Under the pieces are notes generated by a model, which had not been told where the DNA came from, made no database searches, and worked only from the letters and a program-made list of their open reading frames with translations. A stretch of 64,000 nt of DNA. It comes from Himantopus leucocephalus (Eukaryota > Chordata > Aves > Charadriiformes > Recurvirostridae). This document shows, one piece after another, positions 10,201 to 23,500 of the stretch. How positions within the stretch are numbered: position 1 is the first letter of the stretch; every line of letters starts with the position of its first letter. The stretch spans positions 69,590,600-69,654,599 of the forward strand of contig RSEF01000001.1 of the NCBI GenBank assembly GCA_003993805.1. Direction: 5' to 3'. The position numbers and the translations under genes are program-made.

Positions 10201-13200
10201 CACGCAGGAAGCGGGTGGCATCCCTGGGAAACAGGTCATACTTCCAGAGTCCCAGTTCAATGACTTACCCAAAAAAAAAAAAAAAAAAAAAAAAACTTAT
10301 TGGAATTTGATTTTGTGNCTCCTAACTATTTACAGCTGTATTTTCTTTGCATGGGCCTCAATCAATACCATACAGCCAAGAACAGGTTAACCCCTTCCTT
10401 TTCATACTGCAAAAGATGCAGCCATCAAACTGCTCTCCGCAGTCCCACTATTTTTTTTTTTTTTTTTGTGCCNNNNNNNNNNNNNNNNNNNNNNNNNNNN
10501 NNNNCAATGTCCACCACAAGGCACAGGATCTAACTAAATAAAATCAGCAGTGAATGGGAGCTTTTTTATTCATGCATGAAAGTAGCATAAATAAGCTTTA
10601 ATGAGACTGGTGGTGGTCTGTTCTGGGAACTCGATCAGAAAATCCATTTAGGAGACCTGAGAGATGTTTGTTTATAGACCAAAATGAACACAAGAAACAG
10701 GCTGAAAAGACAAGACGTGCCGCTCAACTTCTTTTCAGCTTTCTACAGCTGGTTTACCACCCTGGATAAGAAACCGAAAGGGACAGTAGTTAATAAATCA
10801 GCCTCAGGCTTGCAGCCCAAGATGTAGTAATAAATCCAGGGTGATTGCCTTAGGTGTAAATGTAAGAATAATTTCCACCAGCTCCTCTTTCTACAGAGTT
10901 TTACAAATTTAGTCTCGTGAGCTGTCTATCAAAAGACTGCCATTTCCTAATGTTTCTTTCCTAATGAAAATATTTTTTTAAGCCTTGACAGGAAAATGGT
11001 TCTTGGCTCAGGTCACACTTACCACTTTTATTATCTCATTTAGGCATTTCCAGTTGTCCTTTGGGCAAGAGTGACTTTTTCTGGAAAACAGACTGATGAT
11101 GTGGTGAGTCTGAACCTCTTGATGATGTGATGATAACCTTTTAATTGAAAACCTGAAAGTGTTGAATCCACACTTTGGCTCTTTGGCTAGAAATTGGACT
11201 AAACTGAGCCTGGTTTTCAAGCAGCAAAATTCCTGTAGCTTTTAGAGTTCCTTCCTACCAGGATTTATATCCTACACCAAGTTTAAAATCCTTAATTACT
11301 ACCAGTCTGCCAAAGCAGCCATTACAAGTGGAGATGTTTTAATAATAGTAGCACTGATTCATTTTCACAAGATGTACAGATCATATGATGTCATCTCACT
11401 TTTCTAAGCATTCGAGTGTAACTCTCCGTCCAACTGCCACAAGAAACTCACACTTCTGTGCATCCAGAACTGATATTCCATGAATGTTTTGGAGGAACAT
11501 TGGCTCTTGCATGAGCATTTCTTCCTTTCATGTTGCCAGTGACAAGCAAAACACAAATACAGGAGAGATGCACACCTGATCAAAACAGACTCAACTCTTC
11601 TTCTGCAGCACCAGTTATTAAAGACTATCAGAAAGGTGCACCAGCATCCCTGTGAAATGAACTACCACGATTCCCCTTTCTTACAAGTGGAAGGGAATAC
11701 CGCAGGCACTCGTCTACCTGCCCATCATCCCCAGAGGAGCAGCACCCAGAGGACCAGGCACTGGGGCACATAAATCCTAGGAAAAAAAGGCACCTAACAA
11801 GGAGATTGTCCAACATAGTAGTGCTTCCTGAGGCCAACATCTTGGCTTTATACTGCCTCTTGTGGGGCACAGTGTAGTGAACTGTCCTTAGAGCTTTGTT
11901 CTTTTGTGGACAGTTCTCCAAGTAGCAAGCTGTTTTCACTCTCTAGATCAGACCTCCTCCCTGGAACAAGACAATTTGTCCTATTTGAAACTGTTTTCTT
12001 AGCTGCGTAAGACAGAACACAAACAAAAATAAATCTAAACATTTCTAGCAGAAGAGACCCAACAGAGAAGTCTGATGCTGTAGCAAAGTCCGGCCAAAAT
12101 TTCCCCAAATGAGAATTCTTCTTAACCATTTCAAGTCAATAAAAAATGGTCCCGTAATAGAGCAACATTGCCCCTCCGCCCAACGATTTGTCACGCTGCA
12201 TCAGTGCTGTGGTCTGAGGGTTAGCCTGCCTTCGACGTGGAGCTGGGCAGTGCCAACACCTGACAGCCCTCCCTCTTGCAGGAGAAATTCCTCCATGAAC
12301 CAGGTCTTTGTTTTACCCCTTGCCCTGCCTGAGAGCTATAAAAGATATTGCTTCTTAGCCACTGCTTGGAGATTTATCGGAAAGGAGTTTAACAGCTTCA
12401 AGCTGCTCCCTGGGGAGCACAGGTCCCCATCACGGTGTAGTGGGTGCTGAACTGCCACCCATCCCTGGGGCTGTCAGTCTGTGGAGCTGCTGCAGTGGGG
12501 GGCTTTATCAAGGCCATCAGTGTTAGGCCAATGGCACCATCACCCAGAACAACCTGGTGCATTTGCTTTTGAGCAGCAAAGTAATCCCAAAGCCTTCCCA
12601 GAAATATTATGCAAGAACAAGACATGGAGGGAGAGCCATTCCAAAATGGCCAGGCTTATCACCAGCTTTGTTCACAAAGAGGACATTCTCCCCTAACACA
12701 AGCTGTTTTGTCCTGCTATGGTGACAGCTCTCTCCAGCTGAAACCCTTTCTGGGTGCAGAGGAAACCCTTCTCTGCTTCTGCTGTTGTCAGATGTTGTCA
12801 GACGGTGGGCTCTATCTGATGGGGGTTCCTGATCACTTTAACCATCTGGAACTGAATCCTTTCAGAGCTGACTGTAGTAATAAAACTCCTCTTTCCATAT
12901 TGCCTCATCTATTACACTAGTTTCCCTCTTAATCGCACTGCAATGCCGCTGATTTATCACCCCAGGCCCCCAGCTCCCCTAAGGCTCGACCACAGTGCCT
13001 GGCTTTGTTCCTTCTCTTCCTGCCTTCAGGGAATTCAGAAGAAAATTTAAACATTAAAAAAACCCAACCCTTCACACCTGCATTAGCCACTCACTCTGAT
13101 TACTACTCTCTGTCTAAGTAGCTATCTAATTCACAGTTAATCCTCAGTGTTTTGTGCTAAATGCCCGCTCCAGTACCTGACTCGCAGGCAGCCCAAACTC

Positions 13201-14334
13201 TGCCTTGAACGTACCTCAGGGTGATGGTGGGGGGACTCTCTCCTTTTGGCTTCTCTGCTCAGCTGTTACTCATTTATTAAAATATAAGCCAAATATACAA
13301 TTATGCTGGAGGGAACATGTTTCCTTGTTAACTCTTTCTGGCTCTTACCCAGAATTTCTCAGGCTATGGGGATTTATATTTTACTATGCAGAGTTTCAGA
13401 TTAATTGCTCACCATTCCCCACGCCGCTGATGGAGGGAAGGGGAACAAGGAGGGTTTTCTCTGACCAGAACCGCTACCTCATCCCCCATGAGACAATACA
13501 GGAATGCATGTCCAGAGTTTCTGGTGGCCCGTCCCAGGTAACAGGGAGCAGTGCCTTGTAAAAAGACAGCAAACCCTCTCGCCAGAAGGAAAACGGGACT
13601 TATGCTCATCCCTGCCAGCACTTACAGGACCTCTCTAGCCCAGACGTGGGTATGGGCTGTGCTGCCAAACAAGGGTCTTGATGAGGCACGGGAGTGGGAG
13701 AAGGTTTGGTTAAGGGTGGCAGTTATCAGAGGGGAGGGGGCGTGCTCCATGCTGGGAGCAGCTCGGGCAGAGTTTTAACCCCGGGTCTGAAAGGAGTATC
13801 TCCAGTTGTGCACACAAATCCCTCAAAGGTCCTGTTTTTCGCCCGCAGTTAAGCAGAAATACAGTATTACATCTCATGGTTTAGAAGAGACACCGGAATG
13901 AACATCTAGCACTGGACTCCCCGTGCCCTCACTTAGCTGCAGCCCATTTTACCTGCAGCAGATGCTGAAGTGCAAAGACATAGCAGAAATACGCGCTGAA
14001 GGGCCATTAGGCTCCTGATCACAAGGAGGAGTCTTATCCCAATAACTGCATCTATAGAGCTTGCTACAGGGCGACATTTGGCATCGCATCATGACAAGCA
14101 TGAACATGCAGCCCCCGCCAGCTTTCCCAGAGCCTGAAGTATGGCACCAGAAACTAACCAAAAACCCAACTCGTGTGTTTTTTCAGGTAACATACAGGCC
14201 ACCTCACATTTTCACTCATATTTAGCGAGAATCAGATTCTAGGAACGAGCGTGTCAACAAAACCAGATCAACACACTCACTGGGAAGGTTAAGTCAACAC
14301 CAGGGCATGTTTATTCAATTTTAATGTAAGTACA
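7242..14334. other. Intergenic / upstream of the SLC7-like gene
   Basis: No protein exon recognised on either strand. Seen: a moderately GC-rich, non-repetitive segment at about 8830-9020 ending in a TAATTAATTAG palindromic AT motif; a purine/A-rich tract with a single N at 9517-9548; a 25-A run at 10271-10295; a 17-T run at 10451-10467 followed by an assembly gap. The transporter promoter probably lies somewhere in 7.3-10.1 kb but cannot be placed. Confidence 0.5.
10473..10504. other. Assembly gap (32 N)
   Basis: A run of 32 N directly follows a 17-base T homopolymer and the bases gtgcc. It is probably a short local gap caused by the homopolymer. Sequence content is unknown. Confidence 1.
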
Positions 14335-14660
14335 GTCATAGAAGTATCTGCTGGGAGGGACTTCTGGGTGCCTCTGGTCCTGCCTCCCATAAGAAGCAGA
14401 ACTGTTGTCAACACTAGCTCAGACCAGCCATGGCTTTGTCTAGCCAGTCTTAAAATCCCTTACGGTCAGAGAGTCCCTGACCTCTCCGGGTAACCCATTC
14501 CAGCGCTGCACCACGCTCCTGGGGAGAAGCTTCTCCCAATGTCCACCCTGAACATCTCAAGCCACCACTTATGGCTGTCATCCACAGCCATCTACCACTC
14601 CTGAGACCTGCAGGAGCTCAACCTCATGTCTCCCTGTACAAACAAGCTTGTACTCGTCTT
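14335..14660 (-). repeat. CR1 LINE fragment, reverse orientation
   Basis: The plus strand reads as the reverse complement of a CR1 tail. It begins near 'cagtcatagaag', continues with 'gggagggacttctgg' and a 'taacccattccagcgctgc' section (the 'cctgttccagtg' block of the family), then 'caccacgctcctggggag' and 'aagcttctcccaatgtcc'. It is quite diverged, so an old copy. It has no coding capacity and lies in intergenic DNA. Confidence 0.75.
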
Positions 14661-17200
14661 TGGTGATGGTCCTTGCCACCCCTCCCTCTCCGGCAACCAG
14701 GGCTCCACCAGCCCCCAGAGATTCACTTCAGGTTTCCCTGAAGTCACTGGACTCAACACAGCTGCGGGCTGTGAGAGCTCAAGCACAGATAGCTACAGGC
14801 AAGTGAAAGGCACCAAGTGGATATTCCCTTCCAACATGGAGGCTCCAGTATGTCCCTGATGTCTCCTGGGCCCCACACCCAAATGACCTCCAACCTTGGA
14901 AACTATTTTTGGCTCTTCCCCCCCACCCCCATCCTCCCCTTTCTCTTTCTCCTTTTTCCATCCTGGACTTTGAACCTGCCTATGATCTCTTCTTGTCCGC
15001 ATGATTGCATCATTCATGGCAGGTAAGGTTAGCATGAATAGAAGGAAATACAAACAGCACTTCACACAGCATGCCGGCAGCTGGGAGAACCTGCAGCCAG
15101 CAGAGGTTACAGACCCCAGTCAGGTCTAATAAGGACCTGCATCATTGGATGGGCATGAACTACAATTGCGATTATTCATGTTGAAATAGAGGTCACTGCG
15201 TCTCCTGCTTCAGAGGCAAATCTGAGCGCTGCAGGGTGTCTCAGAAGGAGGTTTCCTTTGTGCACAGCACTGAGCACCGGGCCAGGGCAGCCCAGCAAGG
15301 CTCTGCTGCCGGCTGCTTAAGGGAAGAAATACCACATGTTTTTTTCCCTTGTTGTTGTGGCTCAGCATAGACACGGCATACATGTGGAGAGAGGAAGGGA
15401 GGACCGTGTGTTGCAGGATGGGGCTGTAGCCACGTGAGGCACCGGGATTTGGTGTCACTGCAGCCAGCACCAAAGAGCCGCCATCCTGAACATGGAAGAC
15501 CTGAATCCAGCTCCTCTCCTGGGTGCCTTAAAACAACACTGGCCAGAATATCCTTGGCCCCTGTCCTCTCCACACAGCTTCATCTTGGGGGTACTTGCTG
15601 TACAGGCACCAGCAGTTCAAACCTCTGCTCGTTTCTATCCCCAGCAGATTTGCCACTTAAGACAAGAAGAACAGCGAGACTGTGCAGGGCAACTACCGCT
15701 CAGCCAGCAGAGGTGGGATGAGGAGGCTGTTTACCTGAGGAAGATGACTGCTGAGGCAGGGGCTGCAGCACTGTCAGCAACACTGGCTGGCTTGCAGGAT
15801 CCTCTCTGTGGAGCAAGTGGTTTGTGAAAAGTGCCCCGTGCGAGTGAGAACATTGCAAAATTCAGGACATCTGTACAAATTCCAGACCAATGCAGCTGCT
15901 CAAATATAATTATGAAAAATATTAGCAATTGAATGGGGAAGGCATTACAAAACAGCTAAGGAGAAAGAAAATAAACTGGCATGCTGTGATTGATGTAAGC
16001 ATGTAATATTCTCCACATGTCCCTGGGACCAGCACGATCTGCACCAGCTGAGACACTGCTTCCAGAGATGCAAAAACACTTCCAAGGGGAGCAACTGCCG
16101 AGCGGGGACCAAGCCCTCACTCCCTGTCGCAGCACTTGTGAAGCCCGTGGGCCTCCCCTGCCATGCAAAGTTGGGTTTTCAGGGACACAAGATCTCTGGG
16201 CAGATTGGGCTTCTGCACTTGTCAGAGCTTGGGACTGAAGTGTGATCAGCCAGGACAATTTAAGTAGGTGTCAGGAATACTCCTCAGCCCTGTTCAGAGT
16301 TAGACCACTGGGCCACCAAGGGTGCTTGCTTTCAACCAGCGGTGATGCTGAGCATCCCTAGACCTCACCACAACCAGCATGACCTGCCAGTCTCTGACAG
16401 CTGCTTTCCATCCAGGCACAGCCCCTGCTTGCAGCTGACCTGGCCCATTGGTGCAGATGAGCTGGGGAGAGGTACGGGGACAAACGGAGGGGGAGATGAT
16501 GGTCAGTATTGCTCACTGGACTCACCCATCACAGCCACAGCTGTCAAACAGCCACCCTCTCCTTTCCAGGTGTCACTTTGGCCGCCACCTGCCAGGCACT
16601 CTAACACAAGTTTGGTGCAAAAAGCTGGGAAAAAATTTCCATTACAGATCAAACGGTGAGTGTCATTCAGCCCCAGACCAATGTGCCAGACACTGTGCCA
16701 CCGTGTGGACACACAAAACACATTGAGCCTCTTGCTGTACTTCCATAAAGCACTTCCAGAAAGAAGACACAACATACCCTGCATATCAACAGAGAGAAGG
16801 CAGTAGGAACAGTACTAAGAGATTATCCCAGATACATTTAACTGGTTCTACTTAAGGTGCTTTTGTGGCCACTCAGCACCAGGTACAGAGGATACCAGGC
16901 CACTGCGTTCAGGCAATCCCCGTAACTATCTCATCCCTCCCCAGCCAACTACTGCAGGTTTAGATGAAGGAAAGGTCTATTGTGTTCTTTTTCCCTCTCC
17001 TCCCCTATATTCTTTTTATTTTATCCTAGGAAATCTAATCAAAATAGGCATTAACAGAAAACTACAGATGTGCAGCTGATGGAGAAGGAAGCAGCAATTT
17101 CAGTCCCAAGACACAGGAAAGCCAATGCGAGTCTTTCCATGGGTTTCAGCGGGCTTTGGGTTAGACCTTCACGGCAAGAAAGGAAGGAAAGGGCAACACA
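14661..17200. other. Intergenic, nothing recognised
   Basis: Moderate GC with several short open frames on both strands. None shows a known domain or a pair of matching splice sites with conserved coding content. No transposon or RNA gene seen. Confidence 0.5.
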
Positions 17201-17269
17201 AACCCTTGCATTTCATTCATGCCCTCAAGCAGCGAGGAGCCTGGGACACTCGAGGTGAAGCCTTTGGGG

Positions 17270-17565
17270 GCTGCCCCGTCCCCGGGGAGCCGTACGCCGC
17301 GCGGCAGATGGGGCGAGAGCTGGCAGGCACGTCCGGCACTGGATGTTCCCACCCAAGCAGGATGCCTGCAGATGGTTTTTCCAGGAGGGCTTGGAGGCAG
17401 CTCGGGGATTTTGCTGCTGAATCAGGCATTCTGCGGCGCAGGCAGAGACCTCGCCGCTGGCGCCGAGCCCTGCAGCTGCACAACGCCTGGCACGCGCCGC
17501 CGGGACTGCGGAGCCAACACGGACAAGCTTGGGGCGACGCGGGCTCACCGCGGCCGCTTGCTCTC
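17270..17565. promoter_or_regulatory. Orphan CpG-rich island-like patch
   Basis: By eye this ~290-base stretch has about 30 CpG dinucleotides, against very few in the surrounding kilobases. It includes gtacgccgcgcggcag, cgccgctggcgccgag, cacgcgccgccggg and gacgcgggctcaccgcggcc. Open frames cross it on both strands (166 codons plus; 173 and 140 codons minus), as expected in GC-rich DNA, and none resembles a known protein. It could be the promoter of an unannotated non-coding or divergent transcript, a first exon, or a distal regulatory island. Confidence 0.45.
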
Positions 17566-20500
17566 TTCCAGCTGATGGCATCACTGGAGGCCTGTGTCCC
17601 CTCGGCAGGAAAAGCTGAAAAATAGGCACCGGAGGACAAACCACAGGAAACGCGTCCCTATCTGGGAGAGAAAGGACTTGTTGTACAGCACACGCCGAAG
17701 ACATTGGAGCACAGAGGAGGGATGTAGATTTGGCACTCGAGCGCAAACAGTATGTCCCTGCCGTACCACGTCGCTGGCCGCCTTAGGCATAACTATTTAG
17801 GTTATTGGTATAAGGGTACATGTCCCAAAATTCGTAATTGTCAGGCTTTTCTGGGAGCTCTTCAAATGCAGTAAGTCTCAGTCCTTTCTCCCAGACTGCT
17901 TCTACCTGCGGGGAAAGATGGCCTTGTCACTAAAGGCTTCGTTTTCAGATGCAGGCAACTATTTATCTCTGTAAAGGAAGCAGCCAGGGCCATTTGTCTT
18001 CCTGCTTCGCTGTAGGTTCTTCAGAGCAAGAACTTGTTGAGCACATAGGTAGCACAGACCTTGGCTATCTTCACCTCTGTGCGTGTAACAGCAATGCAAA
18101 TATGTACATTCTCCTTCCTTGTTCCGCTTGGATGTGAGTTGTCTTACACAGATCTTGGGGCAAACACAGATACAACGGCCCCCCAGGTTTATGAAGTCTC
18201 CTGAAAACCCCAGAGCCTGTGCCTGCCAGCTTGTGTTTTTAATGCCTGGCCACAGGAGCGCTGCCGAAAGGGCAGGACCTGTGCAGCCCTGTGGCAGCGT
18301 TTTCATTTGCTGTGTTTACAGGGCATCTCCTCTCTTTTGGCAGCCAGCAGTGGCCGGCAGCTAAAGGCACTCCTGAGTGCAACACCGTGCAAGCGTCTCA
18401 CTCCAGCTGGCAAGGGCAGGAGAAAAAAAAAGTAAGAGCAGCAGCTCTGGAAAGGGAAACAAGAGGGGCAAAGACGGGGGAATGGGAGATTAAAACATCA
18501 GATCGAAAAGGAACAATAAATCCCTGGTGAGGAATATAGCTGGGGGGACAGAGAAGGAACAGATTGCAGCTCACTAATGAGGCAGACGGCATTTGCTTTG
18601 TGATCTGCAAATTCAGTTGGGTTTTCTGACAGAAAAAGACCCCATGCTATCCAGAAATCTGTTTGATACATGACCCGCCTCCCTCTGCCTTCTGCAGCAA
18701 TAGCTGCTGGAGCAGGCAGGTCTGGCAGAGCCCACCAGGCTCTCGCGGCCGAGCCCTTGCAGCACCCCGGGGAGAAGGCAGGCAGGACGTGGGCAGGGCC
18801 ATACCTTCCCAGTGCCTGCTAAACTGCAACACTCTGAGCTACGCAGGCCTGTCAAAATGGGGAGGATGCTCTGCTTGGACCACAAAGCCGGGGTGACGGC
18901 CAGGCTCAGCGTCACAGGCAGGGCCCCAGATGCGAGGGGCTGCCTAGGACCATTAATGAAGGGCTGAGGGCATCTGGCAAAACACTGTCTTGCTGCAAAG
19001 GTCCTTAGAGTATTAGGACTGTAGCTCCTCTGTCAGGCAAGAAAGTTCCAGCTGTGTGGTTTCAATCTGTAAGGGCTGCAGACAGTAACGCAGAGCATTT
19101 CAGGATATGTCACCCTTGGAGCAGGGACGTTGCTACCAGCCATTGGCACTAGTGTTCTGGCACCGCCGAGGCATTCTTGCAAAACTCTTCCAGGGAAGGA
19201 GAGGGAGGAAAGACAGCAAGCCGCAGATCCTCACATCTAGCTCCCACCCCTTAGTTCCCTGTATTTCATTAGGCAAATAATAACTCAGGGTCAATAGAAT
19301 CAGCCTCTTTCCTAGAAATGAAATAACCACAGCCAACTATCAGGTTGCCAAGGACCCGGGGATGCAGGCAGAGGTCCCTGCTCTGCAGTCAGCTGCTTTT
19401 GGTGTCTTTAGCACAGCGTTACTTCCATGACACTAGGCAATAGCATGTCTCTCCTTTGCTGTGGTTTGGGGAACATAAGTGTATAATAGATGGGGCAAGA
19501 GCTGCCACCCACACGCTTGGTTTCCTCATTGAAGCCTTGGCAGAAGTACTCAGGAATAAATGGGCAGAGGGGGCCCAGTTGTTTTCTTTCCTATGGGATA
19601 AAGAGATTACAGTTCTCAGAGTCATCAGACTGATACTTGCCTTTAGTATTGAAGTCTCCAAAACAAAAGAACAAAGAGAAATTCAGCACAATCAATAGCT
19701 CAGTGCACCTGACGGCCCACACAGAGTTCAGCTCTATGAAGATACAAATCATCACTAATGTTCGCTGAGAGATGTTCTTTCTCCTACCATTTGCAGGGAG
19801 GAACAGCACAGAGGTGCAAAGTGCCGCTCACAGTATTTTGTTACAAGAAGATGCAAAGCTTGGTTTGCTTGGACCAAGTCACATACACACTTGCACCCCA
19901 GAAGCTGGGCACTGCCAGGCCCCTGAGCTGTCTCTCTGCTTCACACTAACATATTTACTGCTACCCTTCATGCAGTCGGCAGCAATTCCAGACCCGGGAC
20001 CTCCGTGAAGAAGAGAAGCTGATGAGGGGAGCCTGGCTAAGGAGGAATTCATCAAGCGATGGGTCAGCCCTCTGACACTCACCCTTCCCATCAGCTGACC
20101 TGGGCTCTCCTCTACCTGTCCACAAACATAGCTCACAGCCAGAAACGTCACCAGAGATTACTTTTACTCTGGAAACACAGCAAACAACATAGTGCCAGCA
20201 CAGGGACCAGATGATCCACAGCAGGGCAGCAGCCACCTGCAGGCAGAAGTCTAAAGAAAAGGTACTCCAGCCCCTGTTTTATAAAATATATATTCTCCAA
20301 CACTCTCCAGGCACATCCATTCCTCTAAACATTCTCCCTCCTATTGGAAAAACAAAGTTTCTGTGAAGCAGTTAACTAACAACTATCCCTATTTTTCTCC
20401 CTCTTATAGTCTAATTACTCAAACTTGCCAAAATCATCAGCATGACTTTTCCTACTTTACACAGAAAATCTCTGTAACCAGCTCCAGTTGCCTTTCCCTG

Positions 20501-23500
20501 TCTTAAGTATTTGCAACTGTGAGCACCTATGCTCGCTTACAGCTACACAGACCCAGGCTTGTAGATCAAACCCCAACACCTCACACCAGTGCCAAATCAG
20601 GGAGAGACTTAGCTGTTAGAAAGATGCCCAATTGCTATGGGACATCCTCAGCAGTGAATGACTTCAAGTGAAGATGCCTCCTTAGAAGATACACTGTAGG
20701 CTCACATGATAGGTAGTGGGACAGTTACGGGGCTTACCTAATGGCATTTTACAGTGTATTACTCAAAACACCAGACTAGGCAGTCTTCCTTCTGACACAA
20801 AAAAAGTCAAGCCCCTGCCACATGAAACCATTGTAGACTGGTTTTGTGTTACTGCTGTGCTTGGGAAAGGCATGAATATATTTACATCCTTCTCGGTTGC
20901 ATATCCATTTAGGTGTTATCACCAGTTTTTCAATGACCGTCATATTTAGTTCTTGTATTTTCTTTTATGAAAGTTTTCATCATGCTTTGGACTCAAGCTC
21001 ACTGACCCTTTACAAGCCACCTCTGACCTTTTATTTCAGGACATCTGCTTAGACAGGGTGCTATGTTTCTGGCTGGGGCTGACATTGCATATATTGTTAA
21101 GAACAGCCTGTCTGTAAGTCTGCAAGGTCAGGATATTTCTGAAGAGTAAGAACAAAAAGGCAGACACCATTTAAAATGGATCTCGGATCAACAGTCACTA
21201 AAGTACTCTGCTTTATCAGTCTTGCATACAAAGGACTATCAGCCCTCGTGCTTTGCCGAAGCAACGTTCCTGCCTGGTATGAAGAGATGCTTCAAAAGAC
21301 ATCTCTGTCCCAATTTACTTAAAATGAAAAAACAAACTAAAAAAAATATGCTCCAGCCATAGAAAAGATACGCAAATCTCCATGAGCTGATTTTTGCAGG
21401 GAGTTTCCTTACCTCTAACACTGTTGAGAGAAAGTCAATATTTAACAGAACAGATGCCACAGAGATACACTTCTGTTTCTGGAAATAAACATGAAGGCCA
21501 TATTGAACATGCCCACACATCCCCAACATGACACAAACTTACTGCATGGCCCCAAGGACGGCTGGGAGCTGGATCTCTGGAAGCTCACTGGATTTATCTG
21601 CAGACTGGCGAGAATAACCTAATTAGTTGCAGTCCTGAAAAGCTGTATTCATTTCAGGTTCTACATAAATGTTCTTCCAAAAGACACTGCAAACTCCAAG
21701 GAACAAGTGCAACATCAACTTTCTCAAATCACTTTGTTAGGAAAATAAGTTGCAGAGCAGACGTTTTTCCTAATTTAAAGTGCCTTCGATGGTAACAATT
21801 CCTCAGCCCAACTGAACAACACGTGGCTTTCTAGAGCGGTTGAGGCATGTTCTGTGTGGATTTCTTTGGGATCTATCTTTTTTCTTCTCTTCTTTTCACT
21901 TTCCTCCAATCTCTTCATTTTAGTGGCAGACAGATTGCAAGACGGATCCCAATAAAGAGACATTTGAAGTTTTTCTTTACCGTGACACTGAAGTAAAGCC
22001 TTTAACAAATAAGCACAGACTCACACAAGAGATCACCCTGGATTCTCACCTGTCCTCCCTCAATGAGTCAATGCCTAAAAATTGATGAATGGGCTAATAA
22101 AACCCTCCTGAATGTTTTCTTGCATGCACAAAGGCTTACGGAGACAAGGGCAATAGGCTACGGGAACTTAGGGAGTTAGACAAATTACACCAAAGCAGGG
22201 AAGCTGCAGGGAAGATCTAAGCAGCAAGAAAAAAGAAAAAGGTTACAAGACATCACACCAGGAAACCCAGCAGCAAGGCACATTTGCTGTACCTTCATCC
22301 CCATGATTTCTCATGGGTATCTTCGACCACTTACAGTAACAACCAGGACTACAACGTCGTGTTTCTGATAGACAGGACTACTAAAAATTTCCAAGCCCAC
22401 CAAAGCAGCACAAAACCTCCACAAACTCAAGCCACAAAAAATGTCACAAGTTGGTATTTCCACTTCCCTCCTCTCTCCTCCAACATTCCCTCAAAAAAGT
22501 TATTGAGGCAGTCAATAAACATTTTGGTTTTATTTTAAGGCGTTAGATGTTTTGCTATTTACGTCCAAGTTACTTTGAAATAAAAATAGTATTGTTTGCA
22601 TTTTTCCCCCTGAAGAAAAGCAGTGCCAAAACCTAATCTCCTTTCACACAGAATGTAGGTGCAAGGAATCTGCATTTTTCCCGCAGAAGAACACTGTGGG
22701 AAAGACATCCCATACGCTTCTCCTCATTTCATGGGAACTGGAGGTAAAACCGAGGAACAGCTGAGAGATGCAATAAAAAGATTGGCTTTATTCTATTGTA
22801 GCAATATCCCTTTGACTGTGACCCTGCCATTTTAGTCATGGTTACTCTGGGGTACATCATGACTAACATCTCCCACTGTACATCCCTGACAGCGGAGGAA
22901 GTGCTGGCCTCCAAAGCGGTAACTGTGGTGAGTGCAGCCCTTTGTTTTTACCGGATATTTTCAGGGTAGCACAGAAAAAGCAATCGCATCTGGGACCATC
23001 TCAAGGGGCCATTGGCAAAAATCCAGAGGCTCCACAGAAGAAGCAGCAGATTGTGGATTTTGATGCCTTGGGCAGGATGTCTGTTTCCACAATGGGCTGG
23101 GGAAGGAAGAAATATAAAGGAAGATGGTCTGATAAGAACGTGGCCATGATAAAAAGGCTCTGTTCAGTATTCATTTATTTTAGTAAGAAGAAAGGTGCCC
23201 ACAGTCACTGGGTTACAGGCGTTAGTCTCTTGCCTCAGTGGAATGAGAACTGGTTAGTACTGAGGCAATGTTAAATACTGGATTTTAAAATGAGTACAAA
23301 AATAGACAGAGAGCACAACAGATGTCACGGACAGTGGGTTCTTCTCATTCATCCTGGAGTTTTTCAGAAATTTGTTAAAATCATTTCCTCGGCAATTTCA
23401 GTGCTGGTGGCTCTGTCCTGCTTTGTGCTGGACAGACGAAACTTAGCAGCTGCAAGGTGAAGATCTGCGCTTTCTGAAATGAAGCATCTCTTCCACAATA

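Noticed and set aside
13205..13561. Plus-strand 118-codon open frame
   Set aside because: Intergenic, no recognisable domain and no supporting context; length is within chance expectation.
17125..17746. Overlapping open frames of 118-173 codons on both strands
   Set aside because: They coincide with the CpG-rich patch, where stop codons are rare by composition. No domain, no homologous wording and no convincing splice partners.
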